A stretch of 64,000 nucleotides of DNA from JAWLBY01 sp041687455 (GTDB lineage Bacteria; Pseudomonadota; Gammaproteobacteria; Xanthomonadales; Xanthomonadaceae). This document shows positions 24,775 to 33,080 of this stretch, in pieces (the stretch's first letter is position 1; each line of letters starts with the position of its first letter). The stretch is from assembly GCA_041687455.1 (NCBI GenBank), contig JAWLBY010000013.1, positions 1 through 64,000 of the forward strand, read 5' to 3'. A program made the translations under genes and the position numbers. Below the pieces are notes generated by a model. That model worked only from the letters and a program-made list of their open reading frames with translations, had not been told where the DNA came from and made no database searches.

Positions 24775-26991
24775 TTAAGGGGTCGTCAGGATGACCGAAC
24801 GATTGGTGATTGGCAGCACCGTTCCGTCGGTGGTGACGAAGGTCGCCATCTGCTGCTGCATTTCGAACGTGACGTCGAAGAAGCCGGTCGGATCCGGTTG
24901 TTCGACACCGACCGTGCGGGCCGGCGACAGCAGCGAGCCGTGTTCGCCGTGGGTGAACCGGACCGCACCGCGGACACCGTTGGGATCCTGCCGGGTCGAC
25001 ACGATCGACGGCAGGCCGAGCACGCGGATCAGCGGCTCGGTTCCCGACAGCGGTGCACCCGGGACCGCGTTCGGGATGACCTGGTCGGGCGGCACGTCGG
25101 CGCCGTTGCCGACCACCTCGTGGATCACGATCGCATTGTTTGCCGAGGCGAAGCCGTAGTTGATCGGATCGGCCGGATCGATCGCCTGCTGCGCGGCGCC
25201 CATGAAGCGGTCGAAGTCCGGCGTACCAGCCTGCACGCCGGCCGCGGCGAGACCGGCGCGAATGCGCGGGCCGAAGGCCGCCGAGCCGTTCAGCAGTTGC
25301 GCGATGCCGCCGCCCGGAACGCTCAGGAAACCGCGATCGACATTCGGCTCCAACGCCAGGAACGAGGTACCGACGATCGAGCCGAGCGACTGGCTGACGT
25401 ACGTCACTCTCGAAGCGTCGAAATCACCGGTGCCGTTGCCGTCGATGTCCATGTTCGGCACCGACGCGGTCACCACGAACAGGTCGGCACTCGCCTGGCG
25501 CAGGTTGTCGCGCGAGGTCAGCAGCGAGGCGAGGTTGATCGTGTGGGTGCCCGAGGCATCCGGAATGCCGTCGGGGCCGGGCGCGCCGGTCGTGTTGTTG
25601 ATGTAGTCGACATCGAAGGTCCGCTCACGGACACCGGCCGCGGCCAGTCCCGCCATCAGCGGATTGCCGGCGTTGACATAGAACGCGGCGATGCTCTGGA
25701 AGCCGCTGTTGCCCGGCGACACACCGTGCAGCGGCTGGTCGATCGCGACCATCGCATTGCAGACCCCGCGCTGGGCGAGGGTCGCCGAGATCGCCAGACC
25801 GTCGGTCCGGTTGCGGGTAATGCCGTGCTGGAAGATGGTCAGCGGCCAGCCGGATTCCGGCTTGACGCATTCCGATGCGGCATTCGGCACCGTCATCAAT
25901 ACCGGTACCCGCACCGTCGCGTTGGCGACCGGGAACGGGTTGTAGGCCGTGATGTTGGTCGACGTCGGATCGAGGCCGAACTGGTTGAACGGCGGCACGT
26001 AGCCACCCGGCGCGGCCTTCCAGAAGCCGGTCAGCGGACCGGTCGGATTCTCGGCGGACGGCGGCACCAGGTAGTACGGCAGCGCGATGAAACCGACGTA
26101 GATGTCGGCGATCGGGTCGAGGCCGACCGCGGCCGTGTTCAGGCCGGTCGGCACCAGCAGCGTCTGCCCCGGCTGCACCTGCGAGCGAACCGCCTGCAGA
26201 ACCTTGGTGATCGACTGGGTCGTGAACACCCACGACAGCACGACGTCGTCACGGGCGATGCCGGCCCCCTGCGCGGCCAGCAGGTGGGTGTTGGTCAACT
26301 GGCGCAGCGGCTCCAGCGCACAGGCGGTCGCCGACGGCAGCAGCGGATCGGTGCTCTGGCCGTTGGCGCACAGCGCGGTCGGCCGCTTGGCCAGGAAGTA
26401 GGCCTGGTCCGGCGTCGCATTGTTGCCGGCGGCGTCGCTGATCGTGTCGGTCAGCACCACCAGATACGAGGTCAGTTCCTTCAGCGGCGTGGTCGGCACG
26501 ATCGCCAGCGTGCGGCCGGTCGGATCGCTCGGTGCCAGCGCGGTGACGAACTGGCTGCCCGGCTGCAGTTCGCCGACGATGCCGGTGACCGCACCGCCCG
26601 GTCCGCTCAGCGTCACCTCGAACACCCGCACGCTGTTGCCCGGGACGATGGTCGCGGCGGCCGGCGGGTTGCTGAAGTTCGCCGACCACGGAGCCACCGT
26701 GCTCCATCCGTCGAGCGCGTTCAGCGCCACCGACGGATCCCCGAAGTTGGCCGGGTTGGCGACCGGGATGTTCAGCGTCAGGTCGGTGGTGCCGGAAAAC
26801 AGCAGATTGTTCGGCAGCGGGATCACGCCGGCCGACGGGTCGAAGCGCGCGGTCAGCACGCCGGTCACCGGAGTGCCGTCGTTGTTGGTCGCTGGCGGCG
26901 CATCCACCGCACGCGAACTGTTGCTTGAGCCGCCGCACGCCGCTAGCACCAGCGACGCAAGCACCGCGGACAGGGTCAATCGAGCCTGCAT
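24775..26991 (-). CDS. Pla-1/VolA-like lipase lipoprotein
   Basis: A 738-aa exported lipoprotein. The signal peptide ends in the lipobox LAAC (Cys19) followed by GGSSNSS, a linker that favours outer-membrane sorting. The N-terminal part resembles the bacterial virulence-factor lipase N-domain (FDPSAGVIPLPNNLLFSG, then LDGWSTVAPW). The hydrolase core has GWPLTIFQHGITRNRTD (oxyanion region, near 375-392) and a nucleophile elbow YVSQSLGSIVG near 550 where SQSLG replaces GxSxG; a late HGEHGSL supplies a candidate His near 695. Relatives cleave lysophospholipids or triglycerides at the cell surface. It is the first gene of the DUF1302/DUF1329/MMPL cluster and may release the hydrophobic substrate those proteins move. 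AAGGA ribosome site. Confidence 0.85.
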   Translation of the reverse strand: MQARLTLSAVLASLVLAACGGSSNSSRAVDAPPATNNDGTPVTGVLTARFDPSAGVIPLPNNLLFSGTTDLTLNIPVANPANFGDPSVALNALDGWSTVAPWSANFSNPPAAATIVPGNSVRVFEVTLSGPGGAVTGIVGELQPGSQFVTALAPSDPTGRTLAIVPTTPLKELTSYLVVLTDTISDAAGNNATPDQAYFLAKRPTALCANGQSTDPLLPSATACALEPLRQLTNTHLLAAQGAGIARDDVVLSWVFTTQSITKVLQAVRSQVQPGQTLLVPTGLNTAAVGLDPIADIYVGFIALPYYLVPPSAENPTGPLTGFWKAAPGGYVPPFNQFGLDPTSTNITAYNPFPVANATVRVPVLMTVPNAASECVKPESGWPLTIFQHGITRNRTDGLAISATLAQRGVCNAMVAIDQPLHGVSPGNSGFQSIAAFYVNAGNPLMAGLAAAGVRERTFDVDYINNTTGAPGPDGIPDASGTHTINLASLLTSRDNLRQASADLFVVTASVPNMDIDGNGTGDFDASRVTYVSQSLGSIVGTSFLALEPNVDRGFLSVPGGGIAQLLNGSAAFGPRIRAGLAAAGVQAGTPDFDRFMGAAQQAIDPADPINYGFASANNAIVIHEVVGNGADVPPDQVIPNAVPGAPLSGTEPLIRVLGLPSIVSTRQDPNGVRGAVRFTHGEHGSLLSPARTVGVEQPDPTGFFDVTFEMQQQMATFVTTDGTVLPITNRSVILTTP

Positions 26992-27232
26992 GATCGTTTC
27001 CTTGTTCCGGAAATCGGGGAGGATTCGCGCGGCCATCATAGGGAGCGGCTGAACGCGAACGCAACGGCGACTGTACGCGAGCGAATGGGTGGTGTGAAAG
27101 GGCCGAAGCACGCTGTTGCACTGCAGCATCGAACATGCAATTGGTGCACCCGTCAGTGCAGGAAACATCACGGACGTCACGGTGCTGCGAAACCATCGCC
27201 GCAGGTTCCAATGTCGTCCGCCGCGATGCACC

Positions 27233-28186
27233 ATGCCGCGCATGCACTCGACTCCCGCGGCCATCGGCCACCGGCCGTTCGGCGCCACCGGGCTGCAGGT
27301 TTCCGAACTCGGACTGGGCTGCGCCAGCTACTGGGGCATGGCGCGTTTCCCCGAGCGCGATGCGATCGCGCTGGTGCAGGCGGCACTCGATCTCGGCATC
27401 ACCGTGTTCGACACCGGCGCCAGCTACTCGGGCGGCAATGCCGAGCCGCGTCTCGGCCGCGCGCTGCGCGGACACGACGTCGATCGGCTGCTGGTGTCGA
27501 GCAAGGCCGGCACCGAGCTCGATCGACGCGGACGGCTGCACAAGGACTTCTCGCCGCCGTCGATCCGCGCCAGCGTCGAACGCAGCCTGCGCCGACTGCA
27601 GTTGCCGGTGCTGCCGTTGCTCTACCTGCACGGCTGTCCGCCGCGGCAATGGAACGACGACCTGCGCCGCTGCCTGGACGACCTGAAGCAGGCCGGCCTG
27701 ATCCGCTGGGCCGGTCTGAACAGCTTCGACCCGGCGGCACTGGACGCCGCAGTCGAGGAACCGATGTTCGATGCCGTGATGCTCGACTACAACGTGCTGC
27801 GACCGCAGCGTGCAGCGTCGATCGGCCGGCTGGCCGATGCCGGCAAGGCGGTGGTGGCCGGCACCAGCCTGGCGCGCGCAGGTTTCGCGTTGCATCCGCT
27901 GCGGATCCGCCGCACCACCGATATCTGGTACTGGATGCGCGCGCTGGCGACCAGCCGTGCCGATCTGCTCGCTGCGCAGCGGCTGCGCTTCCTGAACCGG
28001 GTCGAGGGCTGGAGCGCAGCGCAGTTGGCGCTGCGTCACGTGCTCGATCATCCGCGTCTGAGCTGTGCGATGTTCGGCACCACCCGGCTCGCCCATTTGC
28101 AGCAGAACGTCGCAGTGTCGGGGCGTTCGATGCCGGCCGACGTGGCCGGGCGGATCAGCGCGGCGCAGCGGCGGATGGCGAGCTGA
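27233..28186 (+). CDS. Aldo/keto reductase
   Basis: A 317-aa NAD(P)H-dependent oxidoreductase with the AKR TIM barrel. The four catalytic residues are in place: Asp and Tyr in FDTGASYSGG, Lys in LVSSKAG and His in LYLHGCP. The N-terminal RPFGATGLQVSELGLGC is typical. The C-terminal cofactor site is less canonical (CAMFGTTRLAHLQQNV). The ATG at 27233 or that at 27242 may start translation; neither has a good ribosome site. The frame is open upstream to 27116 without conserved sequence. It nearly abuts the anion symporter gene (1 nt gap), so the two are co-transcribed. The natural substrate is unknown. Confidence 0.85.
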   Translation: MPRMHSTPAAIGHRPFGATGLQVSELGLGCASYWGMARFPERDAIALVQAALDLGITVFDTGASYSGGNAEPRLGRALRGHDVDRLLVSSKAGTELDRRGRLHKDFSPPSIRASVERSLRRLQLPVLPLLYLHGCPPRQWNDDLRRCLDDLKQAGLIRWAGLNSFDPAALDAAVEEPMFDAVMLDYNVLRPQRAASIGRLADAGKAVVAGTSLARAGFALHPLRIRRTTDIWYWMRALATSRADLLAAQRLRFLNRVEGWSAAQLALRHVLDHPRLSCAMFGTTRLAHLQQNVAVSGRSMPADVAGRISAAQRRMAS

Positions 28187-28187
28187 C

Positions 28188-29621
28188 ATGCCATCCGGCC
28201 ACTCCGATCCGCAGGTCGTCGCGGCAGCCGAACCCGATGTGGCCGTCGCACCGGGCGCCGCCTGGCGCGTACTCGCCGGCCCGCTGGCGGCGCTGCTCGG
28301 TCACGCGCTGTGTGACCGCTCCGGATTGCCACCGGCGGTCGCGCTGACCGTTGCGGTGACGCTGTGGTGCGCGGTCTGGTGGATGCTCGAAGCGGTGCCG
28401 CATGCAATCACTGCGCTGCTGCCGCTGGCGCTGTTCCCGCTGTTCGGCGTGCTGACGCCGAAGCAGGTCGCGGAAGCCTACGGCAACGAACTGATCCTGC
28501 TGCTGGCCGGCGGATTCATGCTGTCGACCGCGTTGCAGGCCAACCAGGCACACCGGCGGCTGGCGCTCGGGATGGTGCGACTGTTCGGCGGCCGCAGCGG
28601 CCGCAGCCTGATCTACGGCTTTGCTGCAGCGGCCGGACTGGTGTCGATGTGGATCTCCAATACCGCGACGACGCTGATGCTGCTGCCGGTCGCGATGGCG
28701 GTGCTGGAACGCTATCCGGACCGCCGGCTGGCCACACCGCTGGTGCTAGCGATCGCCTACGCCGCCAGCATCGGCGGTCTCGGTACGCCGATCGGGTCGC
28801 CACCGAATCTGGTTTTCATGCAGGTCTACGGCCAGACCACCGGGCAGACCCCGACTTTCACCGACTGGATGGCGTTCGGTCTGCCGACGGTGGTGCTGTT
28901 CCTGCCGCTGACGGCGTGGTGGCTGGCGCGCCGGCTGCGCGATGCGCCGGCCGCCGAGCTGCCGGCGCTCGGACCGTGGCAGCCGGGCGAGCGGCGCGTG
29001 CTGATCGTGTTCGCGCTGGTCGCGCTGGCCTGGGTCACGCGCGGCGAACCGTTCGGTGGCTGGCGCAGTTGGCTCGCGCTGCCCGCCGCCAACGACGCCA
29101 GCGTCGCGCTGCTCGGGGTGGTCGCGATGGCGCTGGTCCCGAACGGCCGCGGCGGTCGACTGCTGGACTGGCCGCAGGCCGAGCGGATTCCGTGGGGCGC
29201 GCTGATCCTGTTCGGCGGCGGCATCGCGATCGCCTCGGCATTCCAGTCTTCCGGTTTGTCGACACTGCTGGCCGAGCAGATGCGCGACTGGTTCGCGTTG
29301 CCGCTGCTGCTGCGGATCGCGTTGATTGCCGCGGCGATCAGCCTGATGTCGGAGATCACCAGCAACACCGCCACCGCGGTGCTGGCGATGCCGATCCTGG
29401 CCGCTGCCGGCGTCGCGCTCGGCATCGATCCGGCGCTGTTGATGGTGCCGGCCGTGCTGTCGGCGAGCTGCAGTTTCATGTTGCCGGTCGGCACGGCGCC
29501 GAATGCGATCGCGTTCGGCAGCGGATGCGTGCCGGCACGGGCGATGCTGCGGCACGGCGCGATGCTGAACCTGATCGGCGTGCTGGCGGTCACTGCGGTC
29601 AGCTACGTCGTGCTGGGCTGA
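28188..29621 (+). CDS. DASS-family sodium:anion symporter (SLC13/CitT type)
   Basis: A 477-aa inner-membrane transporter with about 11-12 helices. The two signature re-entrant hairpins are present: FMLSTALQANQAHRRLALG with WISNTATTLMLLP near residue 165, and EITSNTATAVLAMP near 390, both with the SNT motif that binds sodium and substrate carboxylates in VcINDY. The family signature SCSFMLPVGTAPNAIAFGSG lies near 430. Likely substrates are C4-dicarboxylates, citrate or sulfate; the sequence does not decide. The ATG follows the aldo/keto reductase stop directly. Confidence 0.9.
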   Translation: MPSGHSDPQVVAAAEPDVAVAPGAAWRVLAGPLAALLGHALCDRSGLPPAVALTVAVTLWCAVWWMLEAVPHAITALLPLALFPLFGVLTPKQVAEAYGNELILLLAGGFMLSTALQANQAHRRLALGMVRLFGGRSGRSLIYGFAAAAGLVSMWISNTATTLMLLPVAMAVLERYPDRRLATPLVLAIAYAASIGGLGTPIGSPPNLVFMQVYGQTTGQTPTFTDWMAFGLPTVVLFLPLTAWWLARRLRDAPAAELPALGPWQPGERRVLIVFALVALAWVTRGEPFGGWRSWLALPAANDASVALLGVVAMALVPNGRGGRLLDWPQAERIPWGALILFGGGIAIASAFQSSGLSTLLAEQMRDWFALPLLLRIALIAAAISLMSEITSNTATAVLAMPILAAAGVALGIDPALLMVPAVLSASCSFMLPVGTAPNAIAFGSGCVPARAMLRHGAMLNLIGVLAVTAVSYVVLG

Positions 29622-29677
29622 ACGGCCTGCTGTCGGAATGGATTCCGGTTGAACGCGTCGCGCGCGCCGCATCTGCT

Positions 29678-29824
29678 CGTCATCCCGGCCCTTCGACAGG
29701 CTCGGGACAGGCCGGCCTTCGGCCGCGCCGGGATCCATATGGTTCGCGCATTGGGTCGTTCCGAATGCAGATTCAAGATGGATCCCGGCTTTCGCCTGGC
29801 TTTCGCCGGGATGACGGTGTCGCG
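29678..29824. repeat. Dispersed inverted element in the gene-free gap before mrpA
   Basis: The 337-bp gap at 29622-29958 has no gene. It holds an inverted pair: CGTCATCCCGG ... CCGGGATCCAT (29678-29738, with an inserted CCTTCGACAGGCTCGGGACAGGC motif) and ATGGATCCCGG ... CCGGGATGACG (29778-29817). The segment 29775-29824 recurs in reverse orientation at 41004-41053 with only a few mismatches, so this is a multi-copy intergenic element. Confidence 0.8.
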
Positions 29825-29958
29825 AGATTCGACGCCAGGCATGTTCCCCGGCCAGCAGTGCGACTGAACGGCAACACCTCGCCTCGCCACCGGCCGCGCC
29901 AGCCGGCTACGGTAAACTGCGCGGCCACGCCCGCCGACCGTTACGCACAAGGACGTCG

Positions 29959-32727
29959 ATGCTCGAGGCCCTGCTTGCCACCCCATTCGCGCTCAGCGCA
30001 CTGATCGCGCTGTCCGGCGGCCTGTCGCGCCGGACGATCGCCTGGTTGTCCGGCCTCGCCCCGCTGATCGGGCTGATCCTGCTCGCGCTGCTGACCCCGG
30101 CGGTGCTGGCCGGCGCGACGCCGGCGGTGCTGCATCCGTGGATTCCGCAGGCCGGCCTTGCGTTGTCGCTGCGGCTCGATGGGCTGGCCTGGATGTTCGC
30201 GCTGCTGGTGCTCGGCATCGGCGGCCTGATCGTGCTGTACGCCGCCTACTACCTCGCTCCGCAGGATTGCGCGCGGCGCTTCTTCGCCTGCCTGTTGCTG
30301 TTCATGGGCGCGATGCTCGGCATCGTGCTGGCCGGAAACCTGTTGCTGCTGGTGGTGTTCTGGGAGCTGACCAGCATCAGTTCGTTCCTGCTGATCGGCT
30401 ACTGGTTCCATCGCGGCGATGCCCGCGAGGGCGCACAGATGGCGTTGACGCTGACCGGCATGGGCGGGCTCGCGCTGCTGGCCGGCGTGCTGCTGATCGG
30501 CCGCGTCGTCGGCAGTTACGAACTGGACGTCGTGCTGCAGTCCGGCGATCTGCTGCGTGGTCATGCGCTGTACCCGTGGGCGACCGGACTGGTCCTGCTC
30601 GGGGCATTCACCAAGAGCGCGCAGTTTCCGTTCCAGTTCTGGTTGCCGCATGCGATGGCGGCGCCGACGCCGGTGTCGGCCTACCTGCATTCGGCCACGA
30701 TGGTGAAGGCCGGCGTGTTCCTGCTGGCGCGGATCCATCCGGCGCTGTCGGGCACCGATCTGTGGTTCTTCGTGGTCAGCGGGATCGGCGCGACGACCTT
30801 GCTGGTCGGTGCCTGGAAGGCGATCTTCCAGCATGACCTCAAGGGTCTGCTGGCGTACTCGACGATCTCGCACCTGGGACTGATCACGCTGCTGTTCGGG
30901 CTGTCGTCGCCGCTGGCGGTGGTCGCCGGCCTGTTCCACATCCTCAACCACGCGACGTTCAAGGCGTCGCTGTTCATGGCCGCCGGCATCATCGACCACG
31001 AATGCCACACGCGCGACCTGCGCCGCCTGCATGGCCTGCTGAAACTGATGCCCTACACCAGCCTGCTGGCGATCGTCGCCGCGCTGGCGATGGCCGGCAT
31101 TCCGCTGCTGAACGGTTTCCTGTCGAAGGAGATGTTCTTCGCGCTGGCGCTCGAGATCGACGAGCACGAAGGGATGCGCTGGGCGATCAGCATCAGCGCG
31201 CTGCTGGCCGGCGTGTTCGGCGTCGCCTACAGCCTGCGCTTCGTCCACTCGGTGTTCTTCGGCGACCCGTCGAGGATGGAGCATCACCCGCATGAGCCGC
31301 CGCGCTGGATGCGGATTCCGGTCGAGATCCTGGTGCTGCTGTGTCTTGCGGTCGGCGTGGTGCCGGCACTGACGATCGGCCCGGTGCTGCAGACCGCGGT
31401 GATCGGCACGCTGGGCACGGCACCCGACTACAGCCTGCATGTCTGGCACGGCTTCACGCCGGCGCTGTGGATGAGCGTCGGCGGCGTGCTCGGCGGCGTT
31501 GCGCTGTACGCCGGGTTGCGTCGTTTCACCGACCTGCACGCCGACCTCCGACACTCGCTCGGACGGCGGCTGTTCCTGTGGACGATCGACCGACTGCGGC
31601 GGCTCGCCGGCGTGCTGACCGACGCGATCGAGAACCGCAACCTGCAGCGCTATCTGCTGCTGATGGTGCTGGCGACGCTGCTGCTCGGCGTTGCGCCGCT
31701 GCTCGACGCGAGCCTGCTGGCCGGCAGCAGCAGCGGCGGCCAGCCGCTGCCGGTACTCGGCTGGGGCCTGTGGCTGTCGCTGCTGGCGACGCTGGCATTC
31801 GCGCTGCGGCTGCGCCGGCAGCGGCTTGCCGCGGTGATCGTGATCGGCGGCGTCGGCACGCTGGTCAGCATGACCTTCGTGTTCCTGTCGGCGCCGGACC
31901 TCGCGCTGACCCAGTTGCTGGTCGAGATGGTCACGGTCGCGCTGATCCTGCTCGCAATGGGCTACCTGCCGGCCGAGAGCCCGCGCGAGGAATCGGCCCC
32001 GCGGCGGCTGCGCGACGGACTGATCGCGCTGGCGGCGGGCGGCGGCGTCGCCGCGCTGGTCTACGCGATCCTGACCCGGCCGTTCGACACGGTATCGGAG
32101 TCGATGCTGCTCGAATCGCTGCCGGGCGGCGGTGGCACCAATGTCGTCAACGTGATCCTGGTCGACTTCCGCGGCTTCGATACGCTCGGCGAAATCACCG
32201 TGTTCGGCGTGGCCGGGCTGCTGGTGCATGCGCTGCTGCGCCGCGCGCGGCTGCACCCGGAACGCGGCCCGCCGTTGCCGCCGGATCCGCTGACGATGCC
32301 GCGGGTGATCGCGAACCTGCTGTTCCCGCTCGGCATCGCGGTATCGCTGTACCTGTTCCTGCGCGGCCACAACGAACCGGGCGGCGGATTCATCGCCGGC
32401 CTGGTGCTGGCGGTGCCGCTGCTGCTGCAGTATCTGGTCGCCGGCACTCGCTTTGTCGAGCACCGGCTCGGCTTCAACTACGTGCGTGCGATCGGCATCG
32501 GGCTGCTGCTGGCCGGCGCGACCGGCGTCGGCAGTTGGCTGTTCGGCCGGCCGTTCATGACCAGTTGGCACGACCACCTGCACCTGCCGTGGCTGGGCGA
32601 TCTGCCGCTGGCCAGTGCGATGGCATTCGACGCCGGCGTCTATTTCGTCGTGTTCGGCAGTTGCATGCTGGCGCTGTCGATGCTCGGCGACGTCCGCGCA
32701 CCGGTCGCCAGGGAGGGCGGGAAATGA
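29959..32727 (+). CDS. mrpA: Mrp antiporter subunit A fused to subunit B
   Basis: Largest subunit of the Mrp (Mnh/Pha) cation/proton antiporter, homologous to complex I NuoL. The 922-aa protein has the antiporter core with the key Glu in FWELTSISSFLLIGYW near 138, Lys in FTKSAQFPFQFWLP near 220, HATFKASLFMAAGIIDHE near 330 and Lys in NGFLSKEMFF near 390. The MrpA C-terminal region (FLSAPDLALTQLLVEMVTVAL) is followed by an MnhB-type domain (IANLLFPLGIAVSLYLFLRG, residues about 780-910), so A and B are one polypeptide, as in group 2 systems. First gene of the operon; it overlaps mrpC by ATGA. The complex should exchange Na+ or K+ for H+ in the inner membrane. Confidence 0.95.
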   Translation: MLEALLATPFALSALIALSGGLSRRTIAWLSGLAPLIGLILLALLTPAVLAGATPAVLHPWIPQAGLALSLRLDGLAWMFALLVLGIGGLIVLYAAYYLAPQDCARRFFACLLLFMGAMLGIVLAGNLLLLVVFWELTSISSFLLIGYWFHRGDAREGAQMALTLTGMGGLALLAGVLLIGRVVGSYELDVVLQSGDLLRGHALYPWATGLVLLGAFTKSAQFPFQFWLPHAMAAPTPVSAYLHSATMVKAGVFLLARIHPALSGTDLWFFVVSGIGATTLLVGAWKAIFQHDLKGLLAYSTISHLGLITLLFGLSSPLAVVAGLFHILNHATFKASLFMAAGIIDHECHTRDLRRLHGLLKLMPYTSLLAIVAALAMAGIPLLNGFLSKEMFFALALEIDEHEGMRWAISISALLAGVFGVAYSLRFVHSVFFGDPSRMEHHPHEPPRWMRIPVEILVLLCLAVGVVPALTIGPVLQTAVIGTLGTAPDYSLHVWHGFTPALWMSVGGVLGGVALYAGLRRFTDLHADLRHSLGRRLFLWTIDRLRRLAGVLTDAIENRNLQRYLLLMVLATLLLGVAPLLDASLLAGSSSGGQPLPVLGWGLWLSLLATLAFALRLRRQRLAAVIVIGGVGTLVSMTFVFLSAPDLALTQLLVEMVTVALILLAMGYLPAESPREESAPRRLRDGLIALAAGGGVAALVYAILTRPFDTVSESMLLESLPGGGGTNVVNVILVDFRGFDTLGEITVFGVAGLLVHALLRRARLHPERGPPLPPDPLTMPRVIANLLFPLGIAVSLYLFLRGHNEPGGGFIAGLVLAVPLLLQYLVAGTRFVEHRLGFNYVRAIGIGLLLAGATGVGSWLFGRPFMTSWHDHLHLPWLGDLPLASAMAFDAGVYFVVFGSCMLALSMLGDVRAPVAREGGK

Positions 32728-33080
32728 TGGAGTTCGCGATCGCGACCGGTATCGGCGCGATGGTCGCGGCCGGCGTCTGGCTGTTGCTGCGAGCACGCAC
32801 GTTCGATGTCGTGCTGGGCCTGACGCTGATCTCGTACGCGGTCAACCTGCTGATCTTCTCGATGGGCCGGCTGGCGGTCGGCAAGCCGCCGGTGCTGCGT
32901 GACGGACTGGCGCCGACGCTGGCCAATCACGTCGATCCGCTGCCGCAGGCATTGGTGCTGACCGCGATCGTGATCGGCTTCGCGATGACCGCGGTGCTGC
33001 TGGTGGTGGCGGTGCGCTCGCGCGGCGACAACGGCAGCGACCACGTCGACGCCCGCGAGCCACCGGAGCCACGCGCATGA
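32724..33080 (+). CDS. mrpC: Mrp antiporter subunit C
   Basis: A 118-aa NuoK-like subunit with three helices: about 5-22, 27-48 (VVLGLTLISYAVNLLIFSMG) and 75-100 (ALVLTAIVIGFAMTAVLLVV). The conserved Asn in YAVNLL and the DPLPQALVLTAIVI motif are typical. The tail is hydrophilic and acidic. ATG overlaps the mrpA stop by 4 nt with GGGAGGG upstream; its own stop overlaps mrpD. Confidence 0.94.
   Translation: MMEFAIATGIGAMVAAGVWLLLRARTFDVVLGLTLISYAVNLLIFSMGRLAVGKPPVLRDGLAPTLANHVDPLPQALVLTAIVIGFAMTAVLLVVAVRSRGDNGSDHVDAREPPEPRA

Noticed and set aside
24607..26928. Long plus-strand frames opposite the DUF1302 and lipase genes
   Set aside because: Arg/Asp/Gly-rich antisense translations without domains or ribosome sites.
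29941..32796. 951-codon minus-strand frame opposite mrpA
   Set aside because: Gln/Arg/His-rich shadow of a strongly conserved membrane protein.
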